NCBI GenBank assembly: GCA_002286715.1
Contig: NSJX01000011.1
Coordinates: forward strand, 256,106 to 320,105
Length of the DNA: 64,000 bases
DNA from: Dentipellis sp. KUC8613
Taxonomy: Eukaryota > Basidiomycota > Agaricomycetes > Russulales > Hericiaceae
Direction: 5' to 3'
Made by a program: the position numbers and the translations under genes. The notes under the pieces are model-generated. The model saw only the letters and a program-made list of their open reading frames with translations, ran no database searches and had not been told where the DNA came from. Position 1 is the stretch's first letter. The number at the start of each line of letters is the position of its first letter. Shown here piece by piece: positions 25,186-35,992 of this stretch.

Positions 25186-27578
25186 ATGCGTCTCACGCGA
25201 AGCTCTCGTGGTTGCTTTACAGCATTTGGCAGTCTTTCGGTCGCAATTCTGTTATGCCTTGCTGCTGTTCAAGTTCATGCGGCAAGACTAGTTGACTTCC
25301 AGGTTGCACAACCTCCACCATTGCCGCAAGACGCCAAGCAATGCACCATTCAGATATTGCAGTCAGTGATTTCTAGCCTAGGCAACGATGTCTACTCAAT
25401 GATATCTGGTTCTAGACGTACATTCGCCAACTCTTTCGGGGAGTACGTAAAAACATCACACCCGCAGCATCAGAGGCATAGCTGATTGAACTCCACAAAA
25501 AAGTGCTGAGGTCGTCCAATTCACGTAAGTGATGCACGCGAATATTGATATTTTAAAGGGCATAGCATGATCATTCCCCAGTCCCCCTACAGATTGCGGT
25601 GAACCGGGAAGCTGGGCAGGCATAAGTCTCAATTTCACCGTCACGTCGAACGGCACGCAGTTCGATCGTCTTGGCATCTTCACCTTCCAGAACGTAGAAA
25701 GTAAGAGTTCATGGAGTATCACCAATTCTACAACTAACGGACATGTTATCAGTATGGCGCACGTCGACTCCAGAGCCAACGATAGGTGACGGGATTATCT
25801 GGACCTTCGTCAAGGATGTCACGCGTTATCTCCCACTCTTCGCGAAATCTGGGACGTTCATTTTGCAGCTGGACAATCTGATTGAGACAGGCCTCAACGG
25901 CGAGTACGCGAGTAGGTTCAATAGTTCCAACGAGCGAGGGTGTATTTCCAACTGTTTCGTTTATTAGCAACCCTCGAGGCCACGTTCTTTGCATCTTCAG
26001 CAAGGAATCCCCCGGCCCCTCGCGCAGACTTGATCATCCCGATATCTACCTTGGCGAACGACACTGGGAATGATGCATCCGTCCCTCCAGGCTTTTCAGT
26101 AAGGTCTCTTCCGCGGTATAATTAGTGCCATTCACTGACACTCGATATTTGGCTGATCATATAGCTCAATGTGACCTTGCCCCGGAATGCTGTTACTGCT
26201 TATGCCGAGTTGTATGCATCGGGTAATGGGAATGAGGAGTTCTGGGTATGTCGTCCCTGCAGTGAGATCGCTATTCATATTTATCGCCTCCAACATCTTC
26301 CAAGTATTTCAATGTCGCCAACCAGTTCTTGAACTCTTTGCCTGCTGGTACCACCTTCGGGCAAGGTCCTTTCCGTGAAGTGCGAGTGCTTGTGGATGGA
26401 AAAGTTGCAGGTGCCGCGTTCCCATACGCCGTGATATTTACTGGTGGCATCGTTCCCACTGCGTGGAGGTTTGTCATGCCTTAAATCGAGAATCCTCCGT
26501 TCCTCTCCCAGTCTCTCAACTCAGTCGCAGGCCTATCACGTCGTACGGGGCCATTGACCTCCCCACCTATTTCTTAGACCTTACGCCCTTCATACCCGTG
26601 CTCACGGATGGCTCGCCGCACAACATCACCCTCGACGTTGCCTCCGCCGAAAGTGACCACACGATCAATCAGAACTGGTTCGTCTCGGGCTTATTGCAAG
26701 TCCAAGTCGACTCCTCCAACAAACCTACGACCGGGAACATCACCGTCCATGAAGTGTCAGACTTCGCGAATTCGACAACCACGGGCAGTGTGGGCGATAA
26801 TGGCGATGTCAATGTTACGGTGGCAGCAACGAGGAGCATCAGAATTGAGTCCGATATTGTAGCGGGAAGCGGCAAGAGAACACATGTTGTGTTTACTCAA
26901 GAGCTGCAATACGTGAACTTGCAGAACTATCTGGACAATACGTTCATCCAGGTTCTGTCCAATTTACCTACAGCAAGTTTGATGGATACTGACCACAAGT
27001 GACAGCTTGTCTCCCAGAATGCATCTGGGAAAGTTTCGTCGACTCACAACGGCGTCCAAGTCTTGCAGGACGACTTTTCGTTCCCGCTCAACATCAACTT
27101 CACTATAACGAGTCCTGACGGAACCAATTGTCAGTCAACCCTCCCGTATAGATATTCGTAGAGTGAGCTGACCAAGAATTCAGTTACGGCGACATTTGAC
27201 CACTCATATGAACGGACATTGTTACCGAGTCCATTCATCCTTGGCTCGACTATACACGAGCGGCAGTTAGCTGGTACGTGTATAGGCATTACCTATATAA
27301 ACTTGCCATAGTGACATTGCACACCAGGTGGTTCATTCCACACCGCTCCCACCGGAAACTCGGGCACGAATGGCACGAGCAACAACACCCTTACCTACGT
27401 AGACCTCAAGGGCAACACCTTCGACCGAGAGGTGAATGCATTCCTGAACAACATCACCTTTGATCACCAGGGTGGCAGCCTCGCACGCAGTCCTGCGGTC
27501 AAGGAGCCAGCATCGCTGTCTCCAGCTCAAGCAGTCATGAAAGTGAGGCTGCCAGGCGGCAGGACTGTCGGAGGGTGA
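25186..27578 (+). CDS. Peptide-N4-(N-acetyl-beta-glucosaminyl)asparagine amidase A (PNGase A)
   Basis: Twelve exons join to 587 residues. The protein starts with a signal sequence (SVAILLCLAAVQVHA) and then LVDFQVAQPPPLP. Family-typical blocks follow: PPTDCGEPGSWAGISLNFT, FDRLGIFTFQNVEIWRTST, GIIWTFVKDVTRY, FILQLDNLIE, PGFSLNVTLPRNAV, GPFREVRVLVDG, FPYAVIFTGGIVPTAWRP, LPTYFLDLTPF and SESDHTINQNW-like AESDHTINQNW. PNGase A releases N-glycans from glycopeptides, turning Asn into Asp. In this secreted form it would act on extracellular or vacuolar glycoproteins. The second and third exons are only 27 and 21 nt. It follows the chitinase on the same strand. Confidence 0.92.
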
Positions 27579-27849
27579 CGCACGAAGTTTCCGTCGTAGT
27601 AACCCCGCGAATGCAATACAATCAACGTTACAGCTTCTCTTTTATGCTACGCTCCTACCACCCCGCACCTGTCCAGTCCCCCGCCCGAGAAACACCTGCG
27701 CCGCCGCGGCGCGCCCACGCCCCATAATAGATAGAAGCCCAGCGCGTTCCGTGTTGAACGGCATGCGTTCATCCGTGTTGAGACGGTGGTCCCGAAAGCA
27801 CTGCGAGCAATCTGATGAAGATCGCTATGGTGTTAAACCGCTTGAGGGA

Positions 27850-30800
27850 TTAGAACAGGCCGACGACCCGTCCGGTGTCGGGGTCGAGGCCGACCTCCCA
27901 GAATCCTGGGCGTGTCCCGAGGCCGGGCATGGTCTGCATGTCGCCGAGGAGGGGGTACAGGAAGCCAGCTCCTGCAGACAGCCTCACAGAGCGGATGGGG
28001 ACAGTGAAGCCTGCGAGAAAAGGTTGAATTCATTGACAACGGGCAAAGTGAAAGTGTCACTTACCAGTCGGCACACCCTTCAGCTTAGGGTCGTGCGAGA
28101 ATGAATACTGAGTCTTGGCCATGCAAACTAGAAGCAGCCATTAGATATGCCCATGATGAACAGACACGATGTCAAACTTACTCGGCAGGCCATCGTATCC
28201 CTGGCGAGTGTAAGTCTCAATCTGAGTCTTAGCAAGTTCACTGAGCTCGATGCCATCTGCGCCATAGATCTCCTTGCAGATGATCTCAATCTTCTTCTCA
28301 ATAGGAAGGTTGAGGTCGTAGAGGAACTTGAACTCGGACTCGCTCTCGCATGCAGTGATCAGAGCCTCCGCCAAGGCACGGGCACCAGCACCACCTTCGG
28401 CCCAGTGGTTGCTGATGACGGCGGCGTCGGCGCCGCCAGCTAAAGCCTCCTCGCGGACGAGCTCAAGCTCAGCCGGGGTATCAGTTCTACGGTCCATGGT
28501 CAGTGTTCTGTAAAAAAAAAAACTCTGTGATTGAAATACGTACGCAAACTGGTTGATAGCAACGATGACCTTGAGGCCGAACTTCTTGGAGTTCTGGATG
28601 TGCTTCACCAGGTTCTTCGTGCCTTCCTTGAGCGTCACCAAGTCCTCCTTGGTGTAGGTATCGGCAAGCGGCTTCCCAGGGGTAACATCGGGTCCACCGC
28701 CGTGCATCTTCAGCGCGCGGGTGGTAGCCACGATGACAGTTGCATCGGGAGTGAGACCGCTGACTCTGCACTTGATGTTACAGAACTTCTCCATACCCAT
28801 GTCCGCGCCGAAGCCACCCTCGGTGAGGACGTAGCCAACCCGGTCACTCGCATCACCCTCCTCGGTACCCGCAAGCTTGAGAGCGATGCGGTCGGCGAGG
28901 ATAGACGAGTTGCCGTGGGCGATGTTGGCGAAGGGCCCGGCATGCACGAAGACGGGGGTGCCCTCGAGAGTCTGCATCAGGTTGGGCTTGATGGCGTCCT
29001 TCATGAGGACGGCAAGAGCACCTCCGACACCAATGTCGTCGGCCGTAATGGGGTCACCGCCCTTGCTTGTCGCGACTACCATCGCACCCAAGCGTTCCCG
29101 CATGTCCACCAGGCCAGTCGTGAGGGCGAGCACGGCCATACACTCACTGGCGACAGCAATGTCGAAGCCGGTGACACGCTCATGTCCCTTCTCGGTGGGA
29201 GCCTGGCCGATGGTGATCTGACGGAGGAAGCGGTCGTTGGTGTCGAGGACACGGTTCCATGTGATCGTGGCGGGGTCGACGTCAAGGCGAGCGAAGCGAG
29301 TAATTTCCTCGGGCGTAAGGTCGTTAGGATCCGTCTTGTCAATGCCGAGCTTCTCCAATCGCTTGAACATGAGCGGCGCAAACTCGCGCTTGCCCTTCTT
29401 GGTAGGCACAAGTCGGCTGTACAATGCCTTGTCAGACTGAGTGGCCTCATGGAACATGCGAGCATCGAGAGCCGCCGCTAGGGTTCATGAATCAGATAAT
29501 GACAGGCTTCGCAAGCTAACTGCATACGCACCCAGTAAATTGTTAGCAGCAGTGACGGCATGGATATCGCCAGTCAGATGGAGATTGAACTAAAGAAGTG
29601 TGAGAGTTCGTTGCGGGATTACAATGAGGAATAACGTACTTCGTCCATGGGAATGACTTGGCTGTAGCCTCCGCCGGCAGCGCCACCCTTGATACCGAAA
29701 GTCGGACCTTGACTGGGCTGCCGTACACAAGCAAATGCAGGGCGGCCGAGATGTGCTCCGAGCGCCTGAGCGAGACCAATGGTGGTTGTCGATTTGCCCT
29801 CGCCGAGGGGCGTGGGAGTGATACCAGAGATAACGACATACTTGCCGTCCTTCCTGTGTTTCAAACGTTCCAGGACGCTCAGTTCGACCTTAGCCTTGTA
29901 CTTTCCGTAACTCTCCAGTTCGTCGGGCAAGAGGCCGATCTCGTGAGCAAGGTGCGTAACGGGCTTGGGAACCTGGGCCATCGCGATCTCGATATCACTG
30001 GGAACCTTCTCCTGGATGTTCAGCTTGAGTGGCTTGATTTTACGCTGACGCGTCTCGTCCCACATGCGCTCAGCGGACTTCAAAGTGTTGGCCATGAGCT
30101 GCGCAACAGTCATAGGGCCGACACCTCCAGGAACGGGGGTGATGTGGGACGCTACGTTGCTGGCAGAGGCAAAATCGACATCGCCGACAAGTCGTTGACC
30201 AGATTTCTTGGAGGCATCTGTGGAAGCAACCATAAGAGGGAATTTCCTGGAGTGCAAAACGCGCAGCACAAACCAGGGACGTAGTTGGTACCGACATCAA
30301 TGACGACCGCACCAGGCTTGATCCACAATCCTTGCACAAACTGAGCTTTGCCGATCGCAGAAACAACGATATCCGCGCGTTTGACCTGATAGTGAGGACG
30401 TTGAGAATTGATTTCAAGATACAGAATATGTAAGGACTTACAATTTCCTCGAGATTCTTAGTACGGCTGTGACACTGAGTAACGGTAGCATCCTTGTTCC
30501 TAAGCATGGCTGCCACGGGGCTGCCAACAATGTCACTGCGACCCAAAACGACTGCATGGGCACCACGAATAGGAACACCAGTAGACTCGAGGAGGCGGAT
30601 TACGCCTGCAGGAGTGCAGGGCTCAAACAGAGGTTCAGAGGCACGCGACGACAAATGACCGATGTTGTATGCATGGAACCTGAGCACTAGGGCATGAGAT
30701 CTCGGACGGGATCACGAGAAATATGCAATCACACACCCATCCACGTCTTTCTCAGGGCTAACGGCCTCAGTAACCTTGCGCTCGCCGTCAGCGTTGACAT

Positions 30801-31216
30801 GCTCGCCAAGGGGCAGCTGTACGAGGATGCCGCTGACGGAATCGTCATCGTTGAGCTTCTTCACCACCTCCGTGACCTCCTCCACGGTCGCCTCCGCAGG
30901 TAGTGTGACATGATTGAACGTGATGCCGACTTCATCTGCGGCCTTGGCCTTCATGCGCACATACACGACAGAGTCGGGGCGTGCGCCAGCCTGGATGATC
31001 GCGAGCTGCGGCTGGAAGCGAGGGTATTGAGACTTGATAGTCTTGATGCGTTCTGCTACGCCATCCCTAACTGATCTGCAACGCCCAAGTCAGAAATTCC
31101 CATCTGCAAAATTGTGCTCGGACACAGAAAGGCCTAGAAATGACGACTGACTTTGCGATGGCAGTGCCGTCAATCAACTTAGCACTGCCAGAATAACCCG
31201 CAGCAGCAGAAGCCAT
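27850..31216 (-). CDS. ADE3: C1-tetrahydrofolate synthase, trifunctional cytosolic type
   Basis: Ten exons join to 950 residues. The N-terminal third is methylene-THF dehydrogenase/methenyl-THF cyclohydrolase: [14 protein letters not shown] holds the catalytic Lys region, VQLPLGEHV the folate site, and GRSDIVGSP the NADP site. The C-terminal two thirds are formate-THF ligase, with the P-loop [29 protein letters not shown] and LTGDIHAV. The end [24 protein letters not shown] is the usual C-terminus. It interconverts formate, 10-formyl-, methenyl- and methylene-THF for purine and methionine supply. No mitochondrial presequence is apparent, so it matches yeast cytosolic Ade3 rather than Mis1. 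Divergent from the GrpE gene (422 bp). Confidence 0.96.
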
Positions 31217-31638
31217 GGACCGCAGATATGAGGGAGAGAGGAAAGGCCTGATAGGCGTACAGACGCGCATGAAGCGCATGACCGCCGCGCGTGTTTACGT
31301 CGGTTTGTAGTAAGATCGACAACGGAAAGCCGCCAGCCTCCGTCAGGCCCCGACAACGAGCACGCTATCTGGGAGTCGGGAGGGTCTGTGAAAACGCAAA
31401 GGCGGGCGTCGTCGGGAGAATTTAACGGTTGGCCGTTGACTCACCCAGCGCGTAGAGTCTGCCAGCGCGTCGCCTCGGATGACACCGACACTCGAGAAAA
31501 TACGCCGCCGCGCACGTGCCCCCCACCCGCCGAGCTCCGAAAGTTTTTAGCCGAGCCCGCCGCGTCTTCCTCTTTGGTGTCGTGTCTCTTGCACACCCAC
31601 AAAACATCTTCGTCCCTATCTCCCCCTTCCTACCCATC
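31217..31638. other. Divergent promoter of C1-THF synthase and GrpE genes
   Basis: This is a GC-rich 422-bp intergenic stretch. No gene or repeat is seen. Ends near 31600 in a pyrimidine-rich leader just before the GrpE ATG. Confidence 0.45.
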
Positions 31639-32448
31639 ATGAGCCGTGCGCAAGCCATGCAGATCTTCCGTTCGGCGACCGCGTCGCTGTCGTCGTCGCG
31701 CGCAGCAGGTCGTTCCTCCGTGGGCGTCATGCAACGGAGGGCTGCGTTAGGAGCGCGCTATTACTCCGACAAGCAAGCGTCATCTTCCGAGGAGGGCGAG
31801 AAGAAGGAGGAGGCTAAGGTGGAGGCGAAGAAGGAGGATGACCCGCTGGCAGAGGTCAATGCCAAGTTGAAGGCGAAAGAGGACGAAGTCGTGGACCTGA
31901 CGGTGCGTTTCATGCCAGTTCCGCTCCAAGCGTAGGTCTCGTGCTCACAAGTGCTTCTTGTCACACAGGGCCGACTACGATATCTTCAGGCCGACTTCCT
32001 GAACCTCCAGCGCAATGCTGCACGGGAGAAGGAGCAGACCCGTGACTTCGCGATCCAGCGTTTCGCTGGCGACCTCCTCGAGACGGTCGACGTGCTTGCG
32101 CTTGCCCTCAAATCTGTCCCCGATTCCGCTCTTTCAACAGCAGAGAACGTCGCCGACGCTGCATCATCATCACCCGACGCAAAAACGCCCGCAGTTCACC
32201 TGCGGGAACTGCATACGGGTGTCGAGATGACACATCGGCTGCTCCTGCAAACGCTCTTCAAATACCATGTCAAGCCTTACGACCCGACCGGCGACCGCTT
32301 CGATCCCAACAAGCACGAGGCCCTGTACCAAGCACCCATACCTGGAAAGGAGCCTGGGACCGTCATCGACTGCCAGAAGACCGGCTTCACGATCAAGGAT
32401 AGGATACTACGTGCGGCGCAAGTTGGCGTTGTTCAGGACACGTCATGA
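31639..32448 (+). CDS. MGE1: Mitochondrial GrpE homologue, Hsp70 nucleotide-exchange factor
   Basis: Two exons (31639-31902, 31969-32448) give 247 residues. The first 45 residues are Arg/Ser/Ala-rich with ALGARYYSDK, a mitochondrial presequence with a likely cut before YYS. A charged long helix follows (KEDEVVDLTGRLRYLQADFLN), then RNAAREKEQTRDFAIQRFAGDLLETVD, the GrpE signature, and the beta-wing domain (FDPNKHEALYQAPIP, GFTIKDRILRAAQVGVV). GrpE/Mge1 releases ADP from matrix Hsp70 and so drives the import motor and matrix folding. Length and order match fungal Mge1. A short insert (ENVADAASSSPDAKT) sits between the helix and the wing. Confidence 0.96.
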
Positions 32449-32572
32449 TTGTCGCTATGATAGTTCCCGGCTTCACGGTTGTTCAGGAGTGGACTTATAC
32501 GGGATTTTACCATTAGAGGATGGACGCTGGTATCCATCCCATTCCATAGTATAGCATTATCGCATTATTAAT

Positions 32573-34064
32573 TCACCGAATCTCAACTCTCAACTGCTCA
32601 CGTAGACGTCCTATGACTTGCTCTTGCAATGCATTGACTTCGTCATTGACCAGAGATCTGCCACAGTGTTAGAACACCCAGGTGAGTCGGAAGCAAGCTC
32701 ACCTGTCCATAGAGCGGTATGTAACGCGGAACGCCATACTCTCGCGTCCGGTTTTGGGGTGTGTGAATTGGTCAATCTAATCTGTCTCAGCGGAATGTGC
32801 AGGACCAACAATCATTTCTCTCACCATTTTGACATCCTCAACGAGATCGCCTGCGATGTCACGGACGACATCGTAGACGTCATTCTCATGCAGACCCTCT
32901 TGCGGCTTCCAGAAGCTGACGTCGCGGTAGGACTCGGGATACTTCGAGTACGGCTTGAAAGTAGTGATGTCGCCAGCAGTAAATTGCGAGATAAAGCGCG
33001 GGTCTTCAGACCAGAAGAGTCGGATGTCCGGGATAGAGTACAGAATCATAGCGATGCGCTCCAGCCCGAGACCAAAGGCCCAGCCCATCTTGCTGGCCAC
33101 GTCTGCAAACATGACTCAGTACGCGAATTATTGTAAGTAGGCGCTGAGGAGAAAACATACTTGCCCGGTCGAGGGTTGACTGCAGCACGACACCGCACCC
33201 AAGAATTTCCAGCCATTTACCACGGAAGAATACCTCGACCTCGAAGCTGGGGCTCGTGAACGGGAAGTAGGCCTCGATCCAGCGTACGCGAAGGGGGTCC
33301 TCCTTCGTCGCACCTGCGACGCCAGCAAAGAGCTTGTACATCAGGCTGTTCAGAGAGAGCTTCAGATTCTTGGCCATGATTTCCGAGTGCCGAGGGTCGT
33401 GCTCAGGCTGAGCGGGGTTGGTACCAGATACGTGGGGGACATCTTCGATGACGATGTTAGACTGTGACAGTTCATGCTCCAGCCTGCGGCTGTCTTCTTC
33501 CATGGCCTGCACGCCCGCCTCATCGGCACTGACAATCTTTGCGCCCTCCATTTGGTGGAACACGGGGTAGTGCGACGCGTCGATCTCGTCGCGTCGGTAG
33601 ACGTCAGCAGTCAGCAGCCAGCGCTCCTTGCCTTCGCTGAAGACTTCCACTTCATGTGCGGACGTGTGTGTCCGGAGCATCATGTCCTGGTTGAGGTAGT
33701 ACGAGTCCGTCTTGGAGCGGCCGGGGTGGTCCTTCGGGAAGGACAGCGAGTCGAAATTCTGGTAGGGCGTGACGAGGGGCGAGACGGAACGCAGATGGGC
33801 AAAGTCGCCGAAGTGGTCCTCGACGAGCGTGCGGAGGGTGCATATTGGGTGTCCGTCCTGCAGATGCAATTGTCGGGAGAGCTTGGACACGATGGCGGGT
33901 GTAATATTGGTATAGGCGTCCGTAGGGTAGGTCTTGCCGAGGACCGGGATTGCTGCGGGAGTGGGGGCTGGGGCGGGTGTGGAGTAGAATCTGAGGAAGG
34001 TTGTGAGAGTGCGCGAGGCGCGAGGCCTGGGGAGGGCCTGCGCACAGAGGACCCGAGCCGCCAT
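32573..34064 (-). CDS. MSF1: Mitochondrial phenylalanyl-tRNA synthetase
   Basis: Four exons (34064-33161, 33102-32825, 32776-32703, 32657-32573) give 446 residues. The N-terminus is basic and Ser/Thr-rich ([10 protein letters not shown]), a mitochondrial presequence. Class II synthetase features are visible: the motif 2 region around [54 protein letters not shown] and the motif 3 region [27 protein letters not shown]. The C-terminal anticodon-binding fold starts near [17 protein letters not shown] and ends with [20 protein letters not shown]. It charges mitochondrial tRNA-Phe as a monomer. It converges with GrpE (124 bp between stops) and is divergent from the next gene by 163 bp. Confidence 0.96.
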
Positions 34065-34227
34065 CGTGCACGCGAAATTGGACAAACGCGTCTTCCGAAT
34101 CGGGAGGCGCGTCGGCCCTTATTTGCACGTGTTGTCTTGGGTCGCCCGCGCTAGCGCTCAAGTACCCGCCACTGCCAGTGAGCAAGTACTCGACCCCTCA
34201 CTCGGCCTCCCTTTCCACTTACCGACC

Positions 34228-35709
34228 ATGCCATTGACTATCAAGATTTCGAGAAACTCATCACAGCAGGTGCTTACACCAGAATCTCACAGACATTTCT
34301 TTGTACTGTGCGACTTACCTGCTGTGCCGCTCTAGCCTACCGAATCCACTCCGCCTCGTAAAGCCAGCAAGAGGCGTGCAAATTCCGCCTATGCCGACGA
34401 TGACTTCTCCCTCGGAGACGAATCAGCTCAACGTCCAAAGTCCAAACGAGCTCGGACCGTAGACTCGACGGAGGAAATGGACGTGGACATTGACGGCGAC
34501 GGTGACTTTCAGGAGGACGACACTCGTTTCCTTTCGGGGTCTGAGTCGCCGAAGCGGACCAGAAAGTCCACCCCCGCGTCTTCATCAAGCGCGAGGAAGG
34601 AAAGGGAGAGGAGCAAGTCGAAAGGCTCTGCGCCTCCCTCGAGGAAGAAGAGACAGCAAGTTGTGTGGTCAGACGATGAAGACCAGGGCGGCTCGGATGT
34701 CGACTACGCCGGGGAGGGTGACGCGGATGCTCAACTCATTGGCTCGGACGATGACTTCGCCCCTTCACCCAAGCGTCCGGGACCAAAGGCCAAAGGGAAG
34801 GCAGCTACTAAAGGACGGACGCGTTCGTCCAAGGAGAAGGATGATAAACCCATCATAATGAAGGATGAACGCAAGGCGGTACCGTCAAGCTCTAAAGGAG
34901 AGCGCAGCGAAGCTGCTGCAGGGACTAAATGGGCGTCCGCCGACGCTGGAGATGTGCCGTCTGAAGTGACCAGTCCTGCGCCTTCAGTTGCAGCACCCAG
35001 TGCAGTAGAGGCGCTCAAGGAAGAGTCGGCTTCCACGACCCCTCTCCCGTCCTTCAAGAAACGCAAACTACCCCAAATTAAGAAGAACAAACCCGCTCCA
35101 GGCTCGTCTGCAGGTGGCACTCCCCAGACACCGGCAACAAGGCCCAAACTGCGGCCTACGGATCCTGCAGCGGTGTTGAAAGACCAGAAGGAGCCTGACG
35201 ACGGGCTGCCGGTGCTGAAGAAGACCGCGAAGAACGCTACGAACATGGAAGTTGACCTGAGCAACAAGGATGTGTATGCGTCGCTGTTCAAGTCGGTGCG
35301 TGCATTGATTGTATGTCGGTAGAGTATACATTGATGGCGCTTCTTCAGACTGGTACGTCGGTGCCACGATCCGGAGTCGCTCAGAAGGAGAAGGAAGAGC
35401 GGCGGAAGGAGTTCGACAAACTCAGAGAAGCAGACCGTGCACGCCGCGCAGCAGCCTTAGTCCGTCTCCTTGTACACTTCTCTGACTTTCTGCTGATATC
35501 TTTTTCGACAGGAGCACGTCTTCGATTTGCGCGCCCAGTACGACAAGATCATGTCATTCGAGGACCAGATGGTCAAGCGGAAGAGCCACGCTATATACCC
35601 CAACATCCTCGCTGCTGCATTCCGACACGAGAAGGAGATCGCCGACAAGCAAAGGAAACGGGAGCAGGCGGAGCGGGATCGGGAAAAGGGAGAACTGCTC
35701 GAGGATTAG
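34228..35709 (+). CDS. Unidentified charged, probably nuclear protein
   Basis: Four exons (34228-34269, 34336-35295, 35349-35459, 35512-35709) give 436 residues. Residues 1-320 are mostly disordered: acidic blocks (EEMDVDIDGDGDFQEDD), Lys/Arg blocks (KKRQQVVWSDDEDQ) and several likely nuclear signals. The only conserved-looking part is the last 100 residues, a charged helix (KEKEERRKEFDKLREAD) followed by EHVFDLRAQYDKIMSFEDQM and HAIYPNILAAAFRHEKE. I do not recognise the family. A chromatin or transcription role is only a guess from composition. It ends 283 bp before RAD3 on the same strand. Confidence 0.8.
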
Positions 35710-35992
35710 TTCGGTTCTGTCTTACCTCGTTTCTATGTCATGCTTCGCCCCCGGTGTATTTTTACCTGTACAACACCTATCACCCTTCCCAGTGCTAACT
35801 ACGTTCTACGCACGAATCTTTGCATAATTGCCGCATTCTCGATCAGTACAAGTCGGCAAGACGACAGCTGGGCAGCCAATCTGCCGGCGCCGCCCGATCT
35901 GCCTGAATCACGTGGCAGACGACAGAGACGCGTTTGTCACGCAGTGGCGGTGCCGTCTTCGCGTCCGCCTCTTGCCTCCGCCGCTCACGTTC

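Noticed and set aside
24625..25295. Two overlapping frames of about 160 codons between chitinase and PNGase A
   Set aside because: No motif, mixed composition and conflict with the PNGase A signal peptide in another frame.
28531..29481. 316-codon open frame on the plus strand
   Set aside because: It lies antisense to the formate-THF ligase exon. Strong codon bias of the real gene leaves the opposite strand open; no motif supports it.
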